From Delphinus delphis (taxonomy: Eukaryota; Chordata; Mammalia; Artiodactyla; Delphinidae), in NCBI RefSeq assembly GCF_949987515.2, contig NC_082684.1:18467701-18531700 (forward strand): a DNA stretch of 64,000 nt. The letters are read 5' to 3'. The translations under genes were made by a program, and so were the position numbers. The number at the start of each line of letters is the position of its first letter. Position 1 is the first letter of the stretch. Positions 11,748-21,759 of the stretch are shown one piece after another. Under the pieces are notes generated by a model. It was not told the origin of the DNA. It saw only the letters and a list, made by a program, of their open reading frames with translations, and did no database searches.

Positions 11748-11880
11748 GGGGAGGGGGAGGGGTTAGGTAGACTTGAGATAGGTTGACCAAATAGGAGGGC
11801 ATTATAGTACTTCTACTGAGAAATGATACAGCTCTGAGCTATGATAAGAAACAGAGAAGTGCAAAGGATAAGACAAAGTA
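11185..11880 (-). repeat. L2 LINE fragment, minus strand, with a (TG)n inside
   Basis: Reads as the reverse complement of L2: the 3' end (TTTACTGAGAATTCATTATGG, CAGGCAAC) comes first, and further right AAAGGGTTTGGAAG, TTTGCATCTTAGAAACATGA and GATACAGCTCTGAGCTATGA follow L2 order. The (TG)n at 11700-11744 has grown inside it. Confidence 0.6.
11700..11744 (+). repeat. (TG)n microsatellite
   Basis: About 22 uninterrupted TG units followed by a G-rich GGGGGAGGGGGAGGGG stretch. Confidence 0.98.
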
Positions 11881-12700
11881 GAGTGTGAAAAGAGAGTCAA
11901 GAATGACCACTGACATATTCCTAGAAACACAAAGCCTAACCAAGACTAAATCATGAATAAAAAGAAAATCTGAATAGACCTGTAACTAACAAGGAAATTG
12001 AAACAGTAATAAAAAAATTTCTAGACAAAGAAAAGCCCTGGATCTGATGGCTTCAGTGACGGATTCTACCAAACATTTAAAGAATACCAATTCTTCTCAA
12101 ACTTTTCCAAAATCTGAAGAAGAGGGGACACTTCCTAGCTCATTGTATGAGGCCAGCATTACCCTGATAACAAGAGAGACAAAGACACTACGAGAAAAGA
12201 AAATTACAGACCAATATCCCTTATTGAGACAAAAATATTCAACAAAATACTAGCATATCAAATTCAGCAGCATATTAAAAGGATTATACACCATGACCAA
12301 GTAGGATTTATTTCTGAATGCATGGATGATTCAACATATGAAAATTGATCAATGAAATACACCACATTAACAGAATGAAGGAAAAGAAAAAACACATAAT
12401 CATCTCAATTGATGTAGAAGAATCATTTGACAAAATTCAACACCCTTTTATGACAAAAACCCTCAACAAATTAGGAATAGAAGGAAGCTACTTCAATCTA
12501 ATAAAAGCCATAACCCACATCAAACATTGTACTCAATGATAAAAGGCTGAAAGCTTTTCCTCTAAGATCAGGAACGAGACAAACATGCCCACTTTCACTA
12601 CTTCCATTGGAAACATATACTGAAGTTCTAACCAGAACAATTAGGCAAGAAAAATTTTAAAAGCTTCCAAATTAGAAAGAAGGAAGTAAAATTATCTTGG

Positions 12701-12712
12701 TTCACGGATGAT
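12701..12712 (+). pseudogene. Reverse-transcriptase catalytic motif remnant (FTDD) of L1 ORF2
   Basis: The plus-strand frame around this point reads SWFTDDIILYAENPK, the L1 reverse-transcriptase motif carrying the two metal-binding aspartates. In active L1 this is FADD; here the second residue is threonine. Stops and frame breaks on both sides rule out a working enzyme. Confidence 0.9.
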
Positions 12713-13871
12713 ATAATATTATATGCAGAAAATCCTAAAAGATTACACACCCATACACAAGAACTTGACTTAATAAAGGAATTCAACAAAGTGGCAAGAT
12801 ACAAAGTCAACACACAAAAATCAGTTGCATTTCTGTACACTAACAATGAAGAATCTGAAAAAGAAATTATGAAAACAATTCAATTTACAGTAGCATTAAG
12901 AGGATAAGATGATTAGAAATTAACTTAACCAAGGAGATTAAAGACTTGTGCAATGAAAACTACAAGACATTGCTGACAGAAATTAATGACTTTTTTTTTT
13001 TACAGAAATAGGAAAACCCTTCCTTAAAGTCATATGGAATCTCAAAGGACCCCCAAATAGGCAAAATAATCTTGAAAAAGAAGAACAAATCCTGAGACCT
13101 CACACATCCTGATTTCAAAACTTACTACAAAGCTGTATTAACCCAAACAGTGGCACTAGCATAAAAACAGATATATAGAGCAATGGAATAGAATAGAAAG
13201 CCTAGGAATAAATCCTTGAATATATGATCAAATGATTTTTGATGAGGATGTCAAGATCATACATTGGGAAAAGGACAGTCTCTTCAACAAATAGTAGTGA
13301 GAAAATATATGCACAAGCGAAAGAATGAAATTGTGCCCTTATCTAACACCATTTTTACAAAAATTAACTCAAAATGGATCAAAAACTTAAAGACCTAAAA
13401 CTGTAACATTTTTAGAACAAAACATAAAACAAAAAGCTTCATGGCATTTCATTTGGCAATAATTTCTTGGATTATGGCACCAAAGGCACAGTCAGCAAAA
13501 GAAAAAAATGGACAAATTGAACTTGATGGAAAGTTAAAAATTTGTGCATCAAAAGACAATATCAGCAAAGTAAAAAGGCAACTCACAGAATGGGGGAAAA
13601 TGTTTGCAAATCAGATATCCAGTAAGATTATATCCAAAATACATAGGGAGCTCCTAAAATTCAACAAAAAACAAACAAGCTGATTAAAAAATGGTAGTAG
13701 GATTGAATAGACATTTCTTCAAAAAAGATATACAAATGGCCAATGAAAAAATGCTCAACATCACTGATAATTAGGGAAACAAAACTACAGTGAGAGAACA
13801 CCTCATACCCACTAGGGTGGTTACTATGAAAAAAAAAAGAGGAAATGTTAACTATTGGCAATGATGTGGAG

Positions 13872-14501
13872 TGTTGACTTAAAAAAATATGCACAATGTG
13901 AGAGTTGTGACTTAAGTTTTATTGGGGGCAAAATGTGGACTGCAGCCCGGGAAACACAGTTTCAGATAACTCTGAGAAACTGCTCCCAGGAGCCGGGGGT
14001 GGGGGTGGGGGGTGGGGGGTGGGGGGTGGGGGGGAGGGTGGGGGGTGGGGGGGTGTGGGGGTGTGGGGGGGCGGGGGGGGTGGAAGGGTGGTGGGGAGCC
14101 ACGATATATAGCAGTTTTGTAACAAAGGGGAGGTAATCAAAAGATCATTGTTAATTAAAGAAAACCAGATATCTCAAACTAAGGAATTTAGGGCTTTTGT
14201 ATGTATGGGAAGATGCAAGAGTCTGGGCTCACTGAAATCATTCCTTTGATATGCACCTCAGCTATCTGGAGCCTGTATTTTCACATCCTGAGTTTCCTCA
14301 GGGCTCACCGCAGGGAGTGGCTGCCGTCTGATGGCTGCTAGATGGCAGGTATTCTTTTCAGCCCTGAGTTTCCTTAGGGCTCACCAGCTCCTGTTGGAGA
14401 GCTGCAATCATTGGTGACTGTGACATCCTTTGTTTATTGATATGGCTAGAAATATAACATTTATAAATATTCCATTCCATTTATAAATATTCCATTTACC
14501 A
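13872..14501 (-). mobile_element. Solo LTR of an endogenous retrovirus nested in the L1
   Basis: The insert interrupts L1 sequence exactly: GATGTGGAG before it and AAATTGG after it rejoin as normal L1. It begins TG and ends CA and is flanked by a 4-bp direct repeat GGAG (13868-13871 and 14502-14505), the duplication size usual for class I (ERV1, gammaretrovirus-like) elements. On the minus strand an AATAAA signal lies about 45 bp before the end, and a TATATA sequence lies about 190 bp upstream of it, so minus orientation is inferred. It holds no gene. It contains a G-rich tract (13993-14097), a 23-bp direct repeat 76 bp apart (14287 and 14363) and a short tandem duplication near 14460-14494. 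Confidence 0.8.
13993..14097 (+). repeat. G-rich tract, (GGGGGT)n-like
   Basis: Over 100 bp of plus-strand runs of 4 to 8 G separated by single T, A, GT or C. Many G-runs in close sequence meet the usual G-quadruplex pattern. On the minus strand it translates as the proline-rich open frame seen at 13919-14140, which is not a gene. Confidence 0.95.
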
Positions 14502-15172
14502 GGAGAAATTGGAATCCTTGCCCACTGTTGGTGGGAATGTAACATGGTATAGCTGCTATAGAAAACACTATGGCTGTTCTTCAAGAAATCAAAACTATAA
14601 TTATCATATTATCCATCAATCCCTTCGGGCTATATATCCTAAAGAATTGAAAGCAGAGGTCTCAAAGAGCTATTTGTACACCCATGTTCATAGCAGCATT
14701 ATTCACAATAGCTAAAATGTGGAAGCAACCCAAGTGCCTACCAACAGATGAATGGATAAGCAAAATGCGGTATATACATACAATGGAACATTATTCAGCC
14801 TTAAAAAGGAAGGAAATTCTGACATATACTACAACATGGAAGAAAACCTTGAGAACATTATGCTAAGTGAAATAAGCCAGTCACAAGAAGAGAAATACTA
14901 TATTAATCCACTAGATATTTAGAGTAGTCAAAATCATAATGACAGAATGTAGAATCATGGTTGTCAAATGCTGGAAGTGGGGGCAATAGGGAATTATTAT
15001 TTAGTGGGTATAGATTTCCAGCTTTACAAGATGAAAAGAGCTATGAAGATGGATCAACATTATTAATGTATATAGTATCATTGAACTGTACACTTAAAAA
15101 AGGTTAAGATGGTAAATTTTATGTTACATGTATTTTACCACAATAAAAAATTTTAAAAAAAGGAATGACCAC

Positions 15173-15488
15173 CTCGATTCTGACCTGTACTGTCAGGTAG
15201 CTGCTAATGCTCATCACCTCATACAAGAAGGATGCGTTACGTTGGGAGATAATAGCCTCGTATTGTCCTTGTTCAGTTTGAGAAAACACTGGAATTTTCA
15301 CACTGGCAGTCAGCAGTCTGAAACTCATACAAAGGGCTTTTGCTTAATATTAGGTTATCCATATGGGCATACATGGGCCAGTCCATAAATGCTCAAAATA
15401 TAGCTGTAGAAATAAGGAGTGAGGGATAAGTGAAGTCATAAAGTAGGCAGTGCAGTATAGAAGGTAAGAAAATGGACCTCAGTGCTAT
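15173..15488. other. Unique sequence, nothing recognised
   Basis: Short open frames on both strands lack any recognisable feature. Confidence 0.4.
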
Positions 15489-15489
15489 G

Positions 15490-15700
15490 CTCTTTGAATT
15501 TACTTTCCATCCTCATAATTTACCAGCTATTTGACCTTGAGCAAATTTTTTAACTTCTCTTGAGCCTGTGTTCTCATCTGTAAAGTGGGCACAATAACAG
15601 TATCTACCTTATAGGATGGTTGTGAAAACTGAATGAATCAATCATTTCCTGCTTGGACCAGGGAATGACACAGAGTTAAGTGTCAGTATTGTTAGACTTT
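15490..15700 (+). repeat. MIR SINE relic
   Basis: TTTGACCTTGAGCAAATTTTT, CTTGAGCCTGTGTTCTCATC, TGTAAAGTGGGCACAATAAC and GGATGGTTGTGAAAACTGAA follow MIR order on the plus strand. Confidence 0.88.
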
Positions 15701-16474
15701 ATTGTAATGGATGAGGGTCACCAGGAAATGTTTGTGGTGGGAGAAAACAAGAGCATGGAGAAGAACACCCTGGGGAGCCCTAGCATCTATTGATGAAAGT
15801 AAAGGAATGAGCTGATAAAAGAGTGTAAAACAGAGACAGAGAGGAAGAATGAGACAATCTACAGTTAATTGTGTTGCAGAAGCCAGTGGAGAAGACATTT
15901 CCCATCAGTGCTTAATATGGGCCAATGCAGACACACGATTCAAGGACAATGTGGAGGAGTCTGCATTTGTCACCACTGATATTTTTGGTGGGATGTTCAT
16001 ATTTTCAGAAATATGACCACAATCAGAGTGCTGAGAGTGAATGAAGGACAAAGATGAAATACCTATGTGGCCCTCTCAAGAAACTTGAGAAGATGGGGAA
16101 GGAGGGAGGGAGGTCAAGGTGTAGCTGGAGGGATACCGAATGTAGGGATACCTATTTTTCTTCTTATCATTGGTAATCTTTGTTGCTTTTAATATGAGTC
16201 CTAACTATGCTTATAAAGTATGAAGAAAGAAATCTTGGAAATAGATGAAAGAGAAGAAATATATCAAGCAAGGTTCCTGATAAGAAAGAAATGAGAATAA
16301 TTTTGCTCTCAGTGACACCAGAAAAACACGTGGAACATCTGCTTTCCTTACACTATCCATCCATCTGCAACCTGAATTCCTGACAAGGTCAGTACAGTCT
16401 TTAGTTTGAGATTTATGTTATCTTATATCTGACATCCAACAGAGGTGAATTTGTACAAGTTGCCCCCCCCCCCA
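15701..16474. other. Unique purine-leaning sequence
   Basis: Contains a GGAGGGAGGGAGG run near 16101-16113 and a C-run near 16464-16474. No family assigned. Confidence 0.4.
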
Positions 16475-16680
16475 TTTAGTCCCACTGATTTAGTCTGTGT
16501 TGCCCAATCGGTAGCCATGTGGCTATTTAAATAAACATTTAAATTACATCAAAAGGTCAGTTTCTCAGTCACACTGGCCATCTATCAGCCTCATCTATGT
16601 CCTGTGCTGCCCATGGTAGGGAACATTTTCCTAACCACAGAAAGTTCCTTTGCGCAGTGCTATTCTAGGAGATGAAATGA
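16475..16680. repeat. Probable non-autonomous DNA transposon relic (family not named)
   Basis: Contains GGTAGCCATGTGGCTATTT and ends with GCAGTGCTATTCTAGG, words that recur in a known mammalian element class containing GCCACATGTGGCTA. A second likely copy lies at 20632-20825. Family could not be fixed from memory. Confidence 0.45.
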
Positions 16681-17089
16681 GGTCCGTTTCTCTCTGGGGC
16701 TTGTTTCAAAGAGGAGCTCCTGAAGCTGCTTAGATCCTCTCCCTGTTGACTTTGAACTCTGTGAACACGGTCGTCTATAGCTTGTTCCTCACTGGACTCA
16801 GGGTCTTTTATTAGTTCTCACTGTGGGATTCCTCTGCCTTTTCATCTTTAAGGGCACCTTAGGTTGCCACACTTCCTTTTGGAATCCTATCCTCATTTGT
16901 CATAGACCTCACCCTTAAAGAATCTGGTAAAATTTGGTAAACACTCTTTTGCTCATTGACTTTGGAAACACTATGTTAAACTGTCCTCTTTCCTGAGCCC
17001 CATAGTCTCCCCCCAGCATACACCCCCTTCATCTTCAGCGCCTACCCCTGTGCTTCTTCCATTTGAAGTCAAAGGCAACATTGCAAAGA
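16681..17089. other. Unique sequence, nothing recognised
   Basis: No gene, RNA or repeat signature identified. Confidence 0.4.
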
Positions 17090-17285
17090 AGTTCAGTTTG
17101 TGGATTTTGGATTCAGATGGACTACCTGTCATGGCATTTTATGTGTGTAACATGGACAAGGTTCTTATGCTGGCAGAGCTTCATTTACCTTGTCGGTGAA
17201 ATTGGGATGAAAATGGTACCTACTTCAGCAGGTTTTATGAGGATTGCATGACACAGATTTGTCAAATCAGTGCTATACCTGACAA
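17090..17285 (+). repeat. MIR SINE relic
   Basis: GGATTTTGGATTCAGATGGAC, GTGTGTAACATGGACAAGG, GAAATTGGGATGAAAATGG and TATGAGGATTGCATGACAC follow MIR order. Confidence 0.75.
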
Positions 17286-17298
17286 ATTGAATACTGGA

Positions 17299-17402
17299 CT
17301 TCCTTCCCTTCCTCCCTCTCTCTCTCTTTCTCCCTTCCTTCCTTCCTTCCTTTCCTTCTTCCCTTCTCCCTTCTTTCCTTCCTCTCTCCCTCCCTCCCTC
17401 CC

Positions 17403-17454
<52 letters not shown>

Positions 17455-17530
17455 TCCTTCCTTCTTCTTCCCTTCCTTCTTCCCACCTTCCCTCCCACCT
17501 TCTCTGTCTCTCCCTCTCTGTCTCTCTGAT
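17299..17530 (+). repeat. Polypyrimidine microsatellite cluster (CTTC)n/(CTTT)n
   Basis: About 230 bp of nearly pure C/T on the plus strand, including a regular (CTTT)n from about 17404 to 17455. It yields long serine/phenylalanine and lysine/arginine open frames on the two strands that are not genes. Confidence 0.97.
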
Positions 17531-18460
17531 CTGTTCTCAGGACTTTATCAAAGGTTGTATTTGATTGCACAGAACCCTTGAGTAAGCAGGATCTTAGGTG
17601 AATACAAGTTTGCTATTTGCTCTACAGCAAGAGAGCTGGAGGCGGGCAGAGGCGAGCCATGGTCCACTGGCTGGAGGACTCAGAGCCATGACCTCCATGA
17701 CTTCTTGGTCTTTCCTTCACACTCCCATGATTGCTGCTGCAAGTCCAGTCATCACCACTGTGATCCACTCCAAAAGGAAGAGGAAGAGCTTGTACTTGTC
17801 TGAGGAAGGAAAAGGTTCTCCCAGAAACCCCAAGGAATGTGGAAAGTTGGCTTTAAGCTGCCCTCCCTTAATTGTAGAGAAAAGCAGGAGAGACATTGGT
17901 GAGAATGCAGTGAAGCAAGACAATCTAAAGACTCCTCCACAAGGGTGAAATATGAGCTCCTGTGTGTCCAGTTTTCTTTCCCACCCTTCACCCCTGTGGT
18001 TCCTCTGTGTCTTTATTTAGTAGAAATTCTTATCACTCATTCCAAGTAGCCCTTGTACCTTCCCCCACTTGTTTTGGGAATCTCACTTCACTCCCTTGCA
18101 ATTTTAAGCTGGTATTTTCTACAGTCACCATGTAGGTTCAACAATATATAACTGATAACTTGATTTAAGTTATGTTTTCATCTGAATAACAGTGATTCCA
18201 CTGTTAAAAACCTCTGGAATCAACAAGTCTTCATGCCTTCTTCAAAAAATACAATCAACATCCATGTAGTTAGTTTCTCTCCACAAAGTCAGAGATTTTG
18301 CAAACTTGAGTGTGTAGACTTTACATATTCAAGTCAGACTGTGCTTAACACAGAGCTAAATACAATAACATAAAAAGCTCTTTTTATAGACAGAGGATCA
18401 ACATATACCATTTTGAAATAATTTGTCTTCTTTAAGTCTTTTTCCATTTTTCATATTTGT
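17531..18460. other. Unique sequence, nothing recognised
   Basis: A 116-codon open frame (17598-17948, plus) overlaps two minus-strand frames and has no recognised domain, promoter or splice context, so I do not call it a gene. Confidence 0.45.
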
Positions 18461-18477
18461 GGTATCCACTTTTTAAA

Positions 18478-18683
18478 ATATTTTATTTTTTTATTTGGTT
18501 GCACTGGGTGTTAGTTGCAGCAGGTGGGCTCTTTATTTGTGGCTCACAGGCTCCTTAGGTGTGGCATGTGTGCTCCTTAGTTGTGACATGTGAACTCTTA
18601 GTTGTGGCATGCATGTGGGATCTAGTTCCCTGAACAGGGATCGAACCTGGGCCCCCTGCACTGGCAGCATGGAGTCTTAATAC
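18478..18683 (-). mobile_element. Older CHR-related SINE, 5'-truncated
   Basis: Reverse complement of the older cetartiodactyl CHR-type SINE: GGTTGCACTGGGTGTTAG at the tail side, TAGTTGTGGCATGCATGTGG, then GATCGAACCTGGGCCCCCTG near its tRNA-like box B. The first 25 or so bases of the head are missing. It is flanked by a duplication close to GGTATCCACTTTTAAA (18461-18477 and 18684-18699), so it was inserted already truncated. Confidence 0.9.
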
Positions 18684-18699
18684 GGTATCCACTTTTAAA

Positions 18700-19099
18700 C
18701 TAAGTCAGACCTGTACATGACTGTTTTTAATATTTATTTGAACATATAGATGCACATTTGTCAATCTGTTCTTATATCATATCCTGGAAATGGTGAAAAT
18801 ACAATGCTCATTGTTAACCTCTTCATGTTTTATGGGTTTATTTATTCTCATAATTCCATTGTCTGCTATTTAAAAAGAAAAAAAAATATTAAGAAAAGAT
18901 GCATGGATTAGGGACAACTTGATACATTAAACACTCTCTAACTTGGGGATCCTGTGAATAATGTCAAAACTTATGGTACCATAAATAGTCTTGTTGTAAT
19001 GTTGAACATAATATTGAACATAAAGTCAGCACTCCTGAGTAAGGCACTCTGAAGAATGTTCAAAGACCCACCATACTTTTAACTTCAGCAGTACCAATG
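18700..19099. other. AT-rich unique sequence with no CpG
   Basis: I found no CpG in this stretch, which contrasts with the next 480 bp. No repeat family assigned. Confidence 0.4.
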
Positions 19100-19580
19100 C
19101 TAGAGTTACGAACATCTGTTTGGAACAGTTTTCTATTAAGGACTGTTCCTTTTACAAGGCAAAATCCGAAGTAAAATCACGTGCTGACCATTACATCATG
19201 CCTCAGACTTTCTACATCTTAGTAAGGCACAAGGTTATATGGACTTAACACTCCCCAATAAACTGTTGATAAAAGCTGTTCCATTTCACTCACAGTGGAC
19301 ATTCCTGGAGGTTGTGTGTGGAAAGAAGGACGTTTCAGCCAGACCCATACAATGGACATTATATCTTTAAATACAGCTTTAAAATAAGATCTGTACATAT
19401 AGTGTAGACCTCCACAAAGAAATCTCTGTTAGAGCACGGGGAGGCAAAAGAAATTGAATCCAAATAAAGCAAAGCAACCTCAAAACAAATACGATTCACA
19501 AAGCAATTGGGAAGGGGATTGATTCTCAGAACCATAAATCACATAGGGGCTTGTGTTTACCCTCTGCGAGTCTTCACAAG
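19100..19580. other. CpG-retaining unique block
   Basis: Seven or eight CpGs fall in about 470 bp (for example near 19109, 19167, 19180, 19331, 19437, 19492, 19567) between stretches with almost none. It contains a CACGTG E-box at 19179-19184. On the minus strand it reads like a 3' untranslated region, but no coding part or poly-A was found. It could be a conserved noncoding element or a decayed retrocopy tail. Confidence 0.35.
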
Positions 19581-20631
19581 GAGAATTTCTCTGAAGCAAA
19601 GAATTATACACCCAACAAAATCATGTATTAGACATGAAGGAGTACCAGTTTCAGTGGCATATTGGCTTTTTGAGAGAAAACCACCTAATCAGTGCTAAAA
19701 GCAAAGTAAAGAATGGAAACGTTTAAAAGCAAAAACACAGGATTTGGAATTCTGATTCTCAGACTCTTAATAATGTGACCATTGGAGTCAAACTGCCTAA
19801 AAACTTAGTTTTATTAATTAAAAAACAAAAACACTGTGATACCTGACTCAGGACTATTCCATTGTGAGAGGCAAATGATTACATGGGCTTTCAGAAGCGC
19901 TTTGTAGAATGTAAAATTCTCTAGAATGATTGTTTTGTAACTCTTTAAACAATCTGTAACAGGAAAATAAATGACAAATTTTGAGCAACAAAAATATCTA
20001 GATTTTTGTTTAGACTTTAATCGAAATAAACTACCAAATATTAAATATTTTAAATAGATAAAATATTAAATAAAATATTAAGATATTTCCCACAGAATTT
20101 CAAATACTGACAGTTTCTCAATAACTAAGAAGTCATCTGATTTTTCTGTATTCCCTTATACAGGCTATTTCAACTCAAAATAATTTTCTTTTATTTTTTG
20201 TTTCATATGGTATTTAAAACTGGGGCTACACATGTTACAAATTTCCAAATTCTACCCTACAAAAGTCCCATTCTTCCCCTTCACCCACTACCATTTGATA
20301 ACCAAGAGATAAAAGTAGGTACTCAAGATGGAATGGGTAGGAACCCAACACACTGGTTTTAAATCATGAGGCATTCATGAGGAGTACTCTTTTCTAGTAC
20401 AACAGAAAAGTACTTAGAAGGAACTAAAATTTTTAAAGAAATTTCAAAAAGGATGCTACTGCTTTCCATATTAAGGCTTTCTTACATCAAACTGGATTCC
20501 CTTCCCCCAAAATTTGTTTGCTCTCATGAGGTCACATAGATTATTATTCCAAAAAGGGATGAACTCTCCTAATAATCCAAGTTTATTTTAATGCAATTAC
20601 TAGGCCTGTGAGATGTCTCTGACTTAATGCT
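19581..20631. other. AT-rich unique sequence
   Basis: A strongly AT-rich zone around 19980-20100. No gene or repeat family recognised. Confidence 0.4.
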
Positions 20632-20825
20632 TTTCTATAGTCTGTTCTGTGCTATCCCATACTATAGCCACCAGCCACATGGTTCTTCAAATCAAATTTT
20701 AAATTAACTAAAATTAACTAAAATTTAAAACCTCGTTTCTTTAGTCATGCTATCAATATTTCAATTGCCACTCATATGTGCCTAGAGGGCTACCATATTG
20801 ATTACTGTTGTAGAACGTTTTCTTT
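20632..20825. repeat. Probable non-autonomous DNA transposon relic (family not named)
   Basis: Starts near TCTGTTCTGTGCTATCCC, has CCACCAGCCACATGG, and ends near GAGGGCTACCATATTGATTAC. This order resembles the relic at 16475 and a common mammalian element with GCCACATG-type words. Not assigned further. Confidence 0.45.
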
Positions 20826-21389
20826 AATACAGAAAGTTTTATTGGGCGGTGTCACTTGTCTAGCTTCTCTCTTTTTGTTCCATGATACCTTTGGATTTAA
20901 AAAAATAAAAGAAATAAGTTTTAAAAAATCACGTATAGTAACAAAAAGTTCAGATCTGGGAAGGACAGGAAAAACTAGGGGTTTGACTCAGATTTCTGCC
21001 TCTTTCCAGGTGAGACCACGTCCTTCATATTTACATGGTGAAACAACTCAGGCCCAGAAACACCAGATGACTGGATCAAATTCTAAGTGAAAGGGTATTA
21101 AGCAAGAGATTTGAACTTGGGTGCCTTTTTTTTTATTGCGGTGTTTCTTTCACAATTTCACACTGCTTCTTCTCCATTCATCATGCATCTTTAAAAGACA
21201 AACTGCAACAGACTTCAATTTTATTGACTTTGATGACAATCCCTTATGGGATTTTAAAGGTAGTAAGAATACGTCTATGAAAACACATTCACAATAAAGC
21301 CATAAACAAAAATACCATCTCATTATCATAGATGATCCATAAAAGAATAATGGTTACAATTATTGTGTATCTATATTCTGCACACAGCG
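20826..21389. other. Unique sequence, nothing recognised
   Basis: A 104-codon plus frame (20776-21090) runs out of the preceding relic and has no domain. Confidence 0.4.
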
Positions 21390-21600
21390 ACGCATATCTT
21401 AGGTATGTCATTTCACTACCATACATGACAAGCCTATAAATAAGCATTACTGTGCCAATTTCATACACGAAGGAACCAAAACTTAAAAAGGTTAAGAAGT
21501 ATGCCTAAGATCACAAAGCTAGAAAGCAACAGATGTCCTAAGATTCAAATCCAGGTGTTTGACTCTTCAAAACTCATTTCCTCTATCAGAGCACTCTACA
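21390..21600 (-). repeat. MIR SINE relic, minus strand
   Basis: ATACACGAAGGAACCAAAACT, AGGTTAAGAAGTATGCCTAAG, ATCACAAAGCTAGAAAG and CAAATCCAGGTGTTTGACTC are the reverse complement of the MIR core and head. Confidence 0.88.
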
Positions 21601-21685
21601 GATAATCACCTGTGAAGAATGAGCTGGGGAAAATGTGCCCTAAGTTTTTACCCATCTCTAACATTGCATAAAGGTTTTGCATGTG

Positions 21686-21688
<3 letters not shown>

Positions 21689-21731
<43 letters not shown>
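21689..21731 (+). repeat. (TG)n microsatellite
   Basis: About 21 uninterrupted GT units. Just after it, GAACACTA...TAGTGTTC (21736-21758) forms a small 8-bp hairpin. Confidence 0.98.
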
Positions 21732-21732
<1 letters not shown>

Positions 21733-21759
21733 CAGAACACTATTTTTCATAGTGTTCAT

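Larger units (their letters stand above)
11911..15162 (+). mobile_element. 5'-truncated L1 LINE with nested LTR
   Basis: ORF2 remnant starting in the segment just before the reverse-transcriptase core and running to the L1 3' end. Recognisable pieces are a [14 protein letters not shown] segment (around 12140), [14 protein letters not shown] (around 12400) and FTDD at 12701-12712, the position of the catalytic FADD/YxDD motif, with the alanine replaced. Frameshifts and stops break the frame, so it is dead. The element ends with ACTGTACACTTAAAA- and CAATAAAAAA-type L1 tail sequence. The 10-bp target-site duplication GAATGACCAC lies at 11901-11910 and 15163-15172, so both borders are defined. 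A 630-bp LTR interrupts it at 13872-14501. Confidence 0.95.

Noticed and set aside
12047..13683. Several open frames with reverse-transcriptase-like peptides
   Set aside because: These are broken pieces of L1 ORF2 in different frames, covered by the L1 annotation; none is a functional gene.
13855..14140. Glycine-rich and proline-rich frames on opposite strands
   Set aside because: They come from the G-rich tract in the LTR.
17262..17570. Lysine/arginine-rich and serine/phenylalanine-rich frames on opposite strands
   Set aside because: They are translations of the polypyrimidine microsatellite.
18885..19700. Possible minus-strand retrocopy of an mRNA 3' end
   Set aside because: Poly-A on the expected side and a target duplication are missing; kept only as a CpG-retaining block.
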